The notes under the pieces: generated by a model
Database searches by the model: none
Seen by the model: only the letters and a program-made list of their open reading frames with translations
What the model was told of the DNA's origin: nothing
In this document: in pieces, positions 5,534 through 10,764 of the stretch
How the letters are laid out: each line of letters opens with the position of its first letter
Position numbering within the stretch: the first letter of the stretch is position 1
From: Marvinbryantia sp964455335
Lineage (GTDB): Bacteria > Bacillota > Clostridia > Lachnospirales > Lachnospiraceae
NCBI GenBank assembly: GCA_964455335.1
Contig: CAYVVW010000071.1
Location: 1 to 10,764, forward strand
Direction of reading: 5' to 3'
Length of the DNA: 10,764 nucleotides
Position numbers and translations under genes: made by a program

Positions 5534-7195
5534 ATGAGCAAGATAAACGAATTGCTTCCCCCGGAAAAAGAGGCGGCCCTCGGGCGGCCGATTGACGCGT
5601 TTGTCGGCGGGATTCAGCAAAAAATAGACGAGCTGCGAAAAGACGGGACGGCAAAGGTCCAATCCTTAAAAAGCGAAATCCAGATGACGCAGGAGAGCCG
5701 CCTGCTCACCAAGGCCGAAAAGCGGCAAATCATCGAGGGCGACAAAAAGGCCCTCGCGGCGGCCAAGGACGTGGAGTCCAAAAATAAGGCCGAGATCGCT
5801 TCCCTGATCAAACAGGCGGAGGCTTACCTCCAGGAGCACTACGACAAGGAAGTCTACCGGCCGGTCGCGGACGCGTGCAAGCGGGCAAAGGAGGCGGAGG
5901 CGGCCGCCTACAAGGAGCGGCTCCTGGAGCTGAAAAAGGAGCATCAGGAAAGCCTCGCGAAGCTGAAAGGGTCGGCGAACCACCACGAGCGCAAAGACGA
6001 AAATTACGTTTACAAGAACAAGGTCTTTGACGCAAAGATGGTCTACATGCAGGCCTTGCAGGAAATCAAGGACCGCAAGCACGAGGCGTTTTCCCACCAA
6101 TACCACCTCATCGACTTGCTGCGCATGTCGAAATTTACGCCCGCGCAGTCCTTCCGGCAAAAGGTGGAAAACCGCATTTTTACGTTCAACCGCAAGGAGT
6201 TTTTCCTGAAAAACGGGCTTTACATGGTCATCATCCTGATCTTTGTGGCATTGGCCATCGCGACGCCCGCATTGAAAAACACCCAGCTTGTCACGTTTAA
6301 CAACATTGTCAATATCCTGCAGCAGGCATCCCCGCGGATGTTCCTCGCATTAGGCGTCGCAGGGCTGATTTTGCTGACGGGCACGGATCTGTCTATCGGG
6401 CGCATGGTCGGCATGGGCATGGTGACGTCCACGATCATCATGCACCAGGGCGTCAACACGGGCGCGGTCTTTGGGCATATTTTTGACTTTACGGGGCTTC
6501 CCTTGGGCGTGCGGATCGTGTTCGCGCTTTTGATGAACATCGTGCTTTGCACGGCGTTTACGTCGCTCGCGGGGTTTTTTACCGCGAAGTTTAAGATGCA
6601 CCCGTTTATCGCGACGATGTCCAACATGCTGATCATTTTCGGCCTCGTCACCTATGCGACAAAGGGCGTGTCGTTTGGCGCCATCGACCCTGCCATTCCG
6701 AAAATGATCGTGCCGAAAATCAACGGCTTCCCGACCATCATCCTCTGGGCCGTCGCGGCCATTGTGGTGGTCTGGTTTATCTGGAACAAGACCCGGTTTG
6801 GCAAGTACCTCTACGCGGTCGGCGGGAATCCGGAGGCCGCGGCCGTGTCCGGCATCAACGTATTCAAGGTGACTTTGGGCGCGTTTGTGATGGCCGGCGT
6901 GCTCTACGGGTTTGGCTCCTGGCTGGAATGTGCGCGGATGATCGGGTCCGGGTCGGCTGCCTACGGGCAGGGCTGGGACATGGACGCCATCGCGGCGTGC
7001 GTGGTCGGCGGCGTCTCCTTTACCGGCGGCATCGGGAAAATCTCGGGCGTGGTGGTCGGCGTGCTGATCTTTACGGCGCTCACCTACTCCCTGACCATTT
7101 TGGGGATCGACACCAACCTCCAGTTCGTGTTCGAGGGCATCATCATCCTGACCGCGGTCACCCTGGACTGCCTGAAATACGTGCAAAAGAAGTAG
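5534..7195 (+). CDS. mglC: MglC-type sugar ABC permease with long N-terminal extension
   Basis: The C-terminal part (about 226-553) is a branched-chain/ribose-type permease (BPD_transp_2). It has several hydrophobic helices from about residue 229, TGTDLSIGR (282-290), the cytoplasmic coupling-type segment AVGGNPEAAAVSGI (428-441), and GWDMDAIAACVVGGVSFTGG (480-499). Family members are usually about 320-350 residues; this one has 553. Residues 1-225 are hydrophilic, rich in Lys, Glu, Ala and Gln, and look like cytoplasmic coiled coil (for example IQQKIDELRKDG, AEAAAYKERLLELKKEHQES). The frame is continuous and AAGGAGA, overlapping the mglA stop, lies 7 nt before the ATG, so the extension is translated as read. 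No internal start with a good ribosome site was seen near the permease domain. It partners with MglA. No binding-protein gene is adjacent. Confidence 0.87.
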   Translation: MSKINELLPPEKEAALGRPIDAFVGGIQQKIDELRKDGTAKVQSLKSEIQMTQESRLLTKAEKRQIIEGDKKALAAAKDVESKNKAEIASLIKQAEAYLQEHYDKEVYRPVADACKRAKEAEAAAYKERLLELKKEHQESLAKLKGSANHHERKDENYVYKNKVFDAKMVYMQALQEIKDRKHEAFSHQYHLIDLLRMSKFTPAQSFRQKVENRIFTFNRKEFFLKNGLYMVIILIFVALAIATPALKNTQLVTFNNIVNILQQASPRMFLALGVAGLILLTGTDLSIGRMVGMGMVTSTIIMHQGVNTGAVFGHIFDFTGLPLGVRIVFALLMNIVLCTAFTSLAGFFTAKFKMHPFIATMSNMLIIFGLVTYATKGVSFGAIDPAIPKMIVPKINGFPTIILWAVAAIVVVWFIWNKTRFGKYLYAVGGNPEAAAVSGINVFKVTLGAFVMAGVLYGFGSWLECARMIGSGSAAYGQGWDMDAIAACVVGGVSFTGGIGKISGVVVGVLIFTALTYSLTILGIDTNLQFVFEGIIILTAVTLDCLKYVQKK

Positions 7196-7201
7196 GGGCT
7201 T

Positions 7202-7218
7202 TTTACAGAAACTTTACA
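7202..7218 (+). promoter_or_regulatory. Candidate PhoP box upstream of the Na/Pi cotransporter
   Basis: Two exact TTTACA hexamers (7202-7207 and 7213-7218) are separated by 5 nt, giving an 11-bp period. The PhoP target described in Bacillus is direct repeats of TT(A/C/T)A(C/T)A spaced about 5 nt. A TTGACA follows at 7236-7241, about two helical turns further on. No convincing -10 at normal spacing was found; TATTGT (7264-7269) is the nearest. The gene downstream encodes phosphate uptake, which fits, but no phoP gene is in the window. Confidence 0.45.
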
Positions 7219-7314
7219 AAACCACGGTATCGGATTTGACATCCCTTTGGTAGACTACCCCCATATTGTGGAGACGGGTCTGGCGGACAGATTCGGCGAA
7301 AGGGGTTTCTAGGG

Positions 7315-9063
7315 ATGGATATTTTTGACGTGCTAAATTTGATCGGCGGCCTGAGCCTGTTCCTGTTTGGGATGAACTTGATGGGGCAGGCCCTGGAGCG
7401 CCGCGCGGGCGGGCAGCTTTGCGCATTGCTGGAAAAAATGACGACGAACCGCATCGCCGGCCTTTTGACGGGCATCGGCATCACGGGCGTGATCCAAAGT
7501 TCGTCCGCGACGACGGTGATGGTGGTCGGGTTTGTCAACTCGGGCATCATGACCCTGCGGCAGGCCATCAATGTGATCATGGGCGCGAACATCGGCACGA
7601 CGGTGACGGCCTGGATCTTAAGCCTTGCGGGGATTGACAGCGGGAATGTGTTTGTCAATCTCTTAAAGCCGTCCTCGTTTACGCCTGTTTTGGCGCTTGT
7701 CGGCATCATTTTTTACATGTTTTTGAAAAGTGAGAAGAAAAAGGACACGGGCATGATTTTGCTCGGGTTTGCCGTCTTGATGTATGGCATGGAGATGATG
7801 TCGGCCTCGGTGGTCGGGCTGCGGGATGTCCCGTCTTTCCAAAACCTGTTTGTGATGTTCAAAAACCCGCTTCTTGGGATTTTGGCGGGGGCGATCCTCA
7901 CGGGCATCATCCAGTCCAGCTCGGCGTCCGTCGGCATTTTGCAGGCTCTTGCCATCACGGGGCGGGTGTCCTATGGGGCGGCGGTGCCCATCATCATGGG
8001 GCAAAACATCGGCACTTGCGTGACCGCGCTGCTTTCTTCCGTTGGGACGAACAAAAACGCGAAGCGCGCGGCGCTCGTGCACTTATCCTTTAACGTGATC
8101 GGCACCATTGTGTGGATAACGGTCTTTTTGCTGGTGCGGGCGGTGTATTCCCCTGCCATTTTGGACGCGTCCGCGTCGCCTTTTGGCATCGCGGTCATCC
8201 ACTCCATTTTTAACATTTTGTGCACGTGCCTGATGCTCCCGATGGCCGGATTTTTGGAGAAATTTGTGACGGTGCTGATTCCGGACGCGAAAAAACCGGA
8301 GGAAGAGGCGGAGCTGGACGAGCGTCTGCTCCTGACCCCGGCGATTGCCTTGGAGCGCTGCCAGGACCTGGCTGCGGAAATGGCGAACATTTCCGTGGGG
8401 GCGCTCGTGGACAGCCTGCGCGCCTTTGACGCCTACACGCCGGAACTGGCGCAGTCGATCCGCGCGCGGGAAGAGAAGGCAGATCACTACGAGGATCTCT
8501 TGGGCACTTACCTGGTGCGCCTAAGTTCCCGCCCCATCAGCGAGGACGACAGCGCGGCGGCCGCAAAAATCCTGAAAGTCATCGGGGATTTTGAGCGCAT
8601 TTCCGACCATGCCGTCAGCCTGCTGGAATCAGCGGAGGAGATGCGGCAGAAAAAAATCACGTTCACAGACGGCGCGAGCAAGGAGCTGCGCGTCATCTCC
8701 AACGCGGTGACGGAAATCCTGCGCCTGGCGCAAAACGCGTTTTTGCACAATGACCTGCAAGCCGCGTCGTATGTGGAACCCTTAGAGCAAGTGATTGACT
8801 CCTTGCGCGAGCAGCTGCGCACGAACCACATCCGCCGCTTGCAAAAAGGGGAGTGCTCCATCGAGGTCGGCTTCATCTGGTCCGACCTGATGACAAACCT
8901 CGGGCGCACGTCCGACCATTGCTCCAACATCGCGGGGTGCGTCATCGACATGGCCAACCACAAAATGAACCTGCACGAGTCCTTGCGGGCGGTCAAGGAC
9001 GGCGACGGGGCGTTTCGCGAGAACTACCTGGCCTACAAAGAAAAATACGCCTTGCCGGCGTAG
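7315..9063 (+). CDS. Na+/phosphate cotransporter with C-terminal PhoU domain
   Basis: Membrane protein of 582 residues in the Na/Pi-cotransporter II family, importing phosphate with sodium. The inverted repeat of the transporter is visible. Repeat 1 has GITGVIQSSSATT (55-67) and MGANIGTTVT (89-98); repeat 2 has TGIIQSSSAS (196-205) and MGQNIGTCVT (228-237). The two QSSS motifs are the family hallmark for substrate binding. Hydrophobic helices occupy roughly 1-325. From about 340 to 560 a helical PhoU-like domain follows, with metal-binding type motifs IGDFERISDHA (423-433) and NLGRTSDHCSNIA (528-540), as in bacterial NptA/YjbB-like fusions, where it probably senses or gates phosphate transport. 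AAAGGGG ends 9 nt before the ATG. It lies 119 nt after mglC, with a possible PhoP box between and a strong terminator after it, so it is probably its own transcription unit. Confidence 0.92.
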   Translation: MDIFDVLNLIGGLSLFLFGMNLMGQALERRAGGQLCALLEKMTTNRIAGLLTGIGITGVIQSSSATTVMVVGFVNSGIMTLRQAINVIMGANIGTTVTAWILSLAGIDSGNVFVNLLKPSSFTPVLALVGIIFYMFLKSEKKKDTGMILLGFAVLMYGMEMMSASVVGLRDVPSFQNLFVMFKNPLLGILAGAILTGIIQSSSASVGILQALAITGRVSYGAAVPIIMGQNIGTCVTALLSSVGTNKNAKRAALVHLSFNVIGTIVWITVFLLVRAVYSPAILDASASPFGIAVIHSIFNILCTCLMLPMAGFLEKFVTVLIPDAKKPEEEAELDERLLLTPAIALERCQDLAAEMANISVGALVDSLRAFDAYTPELAQSIRAREEKADHYEDLLGTYLVRLSSRPISEDDSAAAAKILKVIGDFERISDHAVSLLESAEEMRQKKITFTDGASKELRVISNAVTEILRLAQNAFLHNDLQAASYVEPLEQVIDSLREQLRTNHIRRLQKGECSIEVGFIWSDLMTNLGRTSDHCSNIAGCVIDMANHKMNLHESLRAVKDGDGAFRENYLAYKEKYALPA

Positions 9064-9065
9064 GG

Positions 9066-9134
9066 TGCGCAAACGAGAAAAAATCCCTTTTCCACGGATG
9101 GGCAAGCCGCCGCGGGGAAGGGATTTTTTGCGCA
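9066..9134. terminator. Strong intrinsic terminator, probably bidirectional
   Basis: AAAAAATCCCTT (9078-9089) pairs perfectly with AAGGGATTTTTT (9118-9129). The stem continues inward by TTCC (9090-9093) with GGGG (9114-9117), through two G-U pairs. Below it, TGCGC (9066-9070) can pair with GCGCA (9130-9134). The A-run on one side and T-run on the other give a usable terminator in both directions. It starts 3 nt after the Na/Pi stop codon and ends transcription before yigZ. Confidence 0.85.
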
Positions 9135-9164
9135 AGGCATTTTTCCGCAACGGCATGACTACTC

Positions 9165-9173
9165 TGGTATCAT
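9165..9173 (+). promoter_or_regulatory. Extended -10 promoter candidate for yigZ
   Basis: TGGTATCAT combines the extended -10 dinucleotide TG, one spacer base and TATCAT (5/6). At 17 nt upstream the -35 position reads CCGCAA, which is poor, as is tolerated with an extended -10. Transcription would start near 9180, about 20 nt before the start codon. It follows the terminator directly, where a new promoter is required. Confidence 0.45.
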
Positions 9174-9200
9174 TATATTGGAAAGAGAGGGTGTGAGGCG

Positions 9201-9845
9201 ATGGGCGTGAGGATTGTTTACAAGGGCGGGGAGGGGGAAATCGTGGAAAAGAAATCCCGCTTTCTCGCAACGGTGCAGCCGGTGCATTCCGAGGAGGAGG
9301 CACTGGATTTTATCAACCGCCTGAAGAAAAAATACTGGAACGCCACACACAACTGCTCGGCGTTTGTGGTAGGCGGCGGGCAAGAGATCCAAAGGTGCAG
9401 CGACGACGGAGAGCCGCAGGGAACGGCGGGGCGGCCGATGCTGGATGTGCTCCTTGGAGAGCATATCCGCGACGCGGCGGTCGTGGTTACGCGCTATTTT
9501 GGCGGAACCTTGCTTGGCACGGGCGGTCTGGTGCGCGCATACGCGAAAGCTGTGCAGGAAGGACTTGCGAACTGCACGGTGCTGGAAAAGCAAACAGGCA
9601 GCAGGCTCGTCATAGAAACAGACTACAACAGCGTCGGAAAGCTGCAATACATACTTGGACAGCGCGGCATTCCGGTGGTGGACGCGCAGTATGCGCAGAC
9701 GGTGAAAACGACCGTCCTTGTGGAAGAGGCGCAGGCGGCAGAGCTTGTGGACGCGGTCACGGACGCCACGAACGGCAAAGCTGTCATCGAGGAGGAGACG
9801 GGGATCGCGTTTGCCCTTCTTGGCAGGGAAGTGGTGCTTTTGTGA
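9201..9845 (+). CDS. yigZ: YigZ/YvyE, IMPACT (UPF0029) family protein
   Basis: A soluble 214-residue protein of the YigZ/YvyE family, which is related to the eukaryotic translation regulator IMPACT. The bacterial role is not firmly settled; nucleic-acid or ribosome-related functions have been proposed. The N-terminal UPF0029 domain shows the family blocks KKSRFLATVQPV (17-28), ATHNCSAFVVG (48-58), CSDDGEPQGTAGRPML (66-81) and VVVTRYFGGTLLGTGGLVRAY (94-114). The C-terminal part (about 135-205) resembles the second, ferredoxin-like YigZ domain. No membrane segment. GAGAGG lies 10 nt before the ATG, with a closer TGAGG. It stands between the terminator and the murI promoter, so it is probably monocistronic, though read-through into murI is possible because no terminator separates them. 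Confidence 0.93.
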   Translation: MGVRIVYKGGEGEIVEKKSRFLATVQPVHSEEEALDFINRLKKKYWNATHNCSAFVVGGGQEIQRCSDDGEPQGTAGRPMLDVLLGEHIRDAAVVVTRYFGGTLLGTGGLVRAYAKAVQEGLANCTVLEKQTGSRLVIETDYNSVGKLQYILGQRGIPVVDAQYAQTVKTTVLVEEAQAAELVDAVTDATNGKAVIEEETGIAFALLGREVVLL

Positions 9846-9853
9846 GGTTTTTC

Positions 9854-9882
9854 TTGTCTTTTTTGGCACAGTGGAATATAAT
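9854..9882 (+). promoter_or_regulatory. Housekeeping-type promoter for murI
   Basis: -35 TTGTCT (9854-9859), a 17-nt spacer, and a perfect -10 TATAAT (9877-9882). It starts 9 nt after the yigZ stop. Transcription would begin near 9889, leaving a very short leader of about 14 nt that carries the AGGGAG ribosome binding site (9891-9896). Confidence 0.7.
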
Positions 9883-9902
9883 GTTCGGGAAGGGAGCGAT
9901 CC

Positions 9903-10733
9903 ATGATGTCACAGAAAAAAGAGGGGCCGATCGGCGTTTTTGACTCCGGCGTGGGCGGACTGACCGTCGCGCGGGAAGTGATGCGCAACCTGCCAAACGA
10001 GCAGATTGTCTATTTCGGAGATACGGCGCGTGTGCCGTATGGCAGCAAATCAAAAGAAACGATTTTAGGCTATTCCAGACAGATCGTGCGATTTTTAACG
10101 ACACAGAACGTAAAGGCCATCGTGGTGGCCTGCAACACGGCGAGCGCGTTTGCGCTAGAGGAGATCCGCCATGAGTGGGATATTCCCATGATCGGCGTGG
10201 TGAAGCCGGGCGCAAAGGCGGCCTGCCGCGCCACAAAAAACGGGCGCATCGGCGTGATCGGCACAAAGGGAACGATTGCGAGCGGCCTATATACCAAATT
10301 TATACATGAAATCATGCGGGACGCGCGGGTGATCGGCGCGGCCTGCCCTTTGTTTGTGCCGCTTGTGGAGGAAAATATGTGGAAAGATCCCCTTACTTGG
10401 GAGATGGCGCGGCGCTACCTTCTGCCGTTAAAAGAACAGGGGATCGACACGCTGATCCTGGGCTGCACGCACTACCCTTTGCTGCGCGCGGTCATCGGCG
10501 AAGTGATGGGAGAGAATGTGACATTGGTGAATCCGGCCTATGAGACGGCACAGGCATTAAAGGATCTCCTTTTGCGCGAGGGCTTGAATCAGGACGATTC
10601 TCTGCGCGGCGGCCATTTGGAGCCGCACCGCATGTTTGTTAGCGACGCGGCGGAAAGTTTTCGGGAATTTGCGGATTCCATACTTCCGGCAGACATAAAA
10701 AAAGCGCAGAAAATCCGGATTGAAGAATACTAA
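9903..10733 (+). CDS. murI: Glutamate racemase MurI
   Basis: Cytoplasmic cofactor-independent racemase converting L-glutamate to D-glutamate for peptidoglycan. The 276 residues match the family. Motifs: DSGVGGLTV with Asp14 (14-22), YFGDTARVPYG (37-47), ACNTASA (76-82) with catalytic Cys77, and LGCTHYPLL (186-194) with catalytic Cys188 and His190. All catalytic positions are intact. AGGGAG ends 6 nt before ATG 9903; a second ATG follows at 9906, so the start could be one codon later. The region after His190 reads LVNPAYETA, a variant I associate with Lachnospiraceae enzymes. It has its own promoter just after yigZ. The remaining 31 nt of the window show no terminator or gene. Confidence 0.96.
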   Translation: MMSQKKEGPIGVFDSGVGGLTVAREVMRNLPNEQIVYFGDTARVPYGSKSKETILGYSRQIVRFLTTQNVKAIVVACNTASAFALEEIRHEWDIPMIGVVKPGAKAACRATKNGRIGVIGTKGTIASGLYTKFIHEIMRDARVIGAACPLFVPLVEENMWKDPLTWEMARRYLLPLKEQGIDTLILGCTHYPLLRAVIGEVMGENVTLVNPAYETAQALKDLLLREGLNQDDSLRGGHLEPHRMFVSDAAESFREFADSILPADIKKAQKIRIEEY

Positions 10734-10764
10734 GTGCACAAAGAGCGGGGCAAAGCGGGAAAAA

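Noticed and set aside
6350..7186. 278-codon minus-strand open frame opposite mglC
   Set aside because: Antisense to the conserved permease domain; its composition (very rich in Asp, His, Arg, Pro) is typical of a shadow frame.

Overview
This window looks like a piece of chromosome from a Gram-positive Clostridia bacterium, probably Lachnospiraceae-like with moderately high GC. The evidence is the set of gene families, the strong AGGAGG-type ribosome binding sites, the housekeeping-type promoters, the Asn/Gly/His-rich N-terminal tail of FtsH, and the 'VNPAYETA' segment of the glutamate racemase, which I associate with that family. The taxonomic call is inference from remembered families, because no search could be run.

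Layout. Positions 1-2028 lie on the minus strand: ftsH, a membrane AAA+ zinc protease, followed 2 nt downstream by the first 32 codons of an unrecognised gene that runs off the window. Positions 2029-2309 form a divergent, partly AT-rich promoter region. It holds a well-formed ftsH promoter, a weaker promoter for the plus-strand gene, and a perfect 8+8 bp palindrome whose half-site recurs inside the ftsH promoter spacer. Positions 2310-3800 encode a DUF1846/UPF0371 protein of unknown function. Positions 3801-4012 are almost entirely abutting inverted repeats plus a short tandem repeat. Positions 4013-7195 are a two-gene sugar ABC transporter operon (mglA ATPase, mglC permease) with no binding-protein gene beside it. 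The permease carries an unusual charged, probably coiled-coil N-terminal extension of about 225 residues. Positions 7315-9063 encode a Na+/phosphate cotransporter with a C-terminal PhoU domain, preceded by two exact TTTACA hexamers spaced like a PhoP box. A strong, probably bidirectional terminator follows. Positions 9201-9845 encode a YigZ/IMPACT-family protein and 9903-10733 encode the glutamate racemase MurI behind its own TTGTCT-17-TATAAT promoter.

How they work together. The genes are mostly separate housekeeping or transport units, not one pathway: protein quality control (FtsH), sugar import (MglAC), phosphate import (Na/Pi-PhoU) and D-glutamate supply for peptidoglycan (MurI). I found no phage, defence, CRISPR or biosynthetic cluster. 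The least ordinary signals are the MglC extension, the palindrome-packed mglA leader, and the shared half-sites of the ftsH/DUF1846 divergent promoter.
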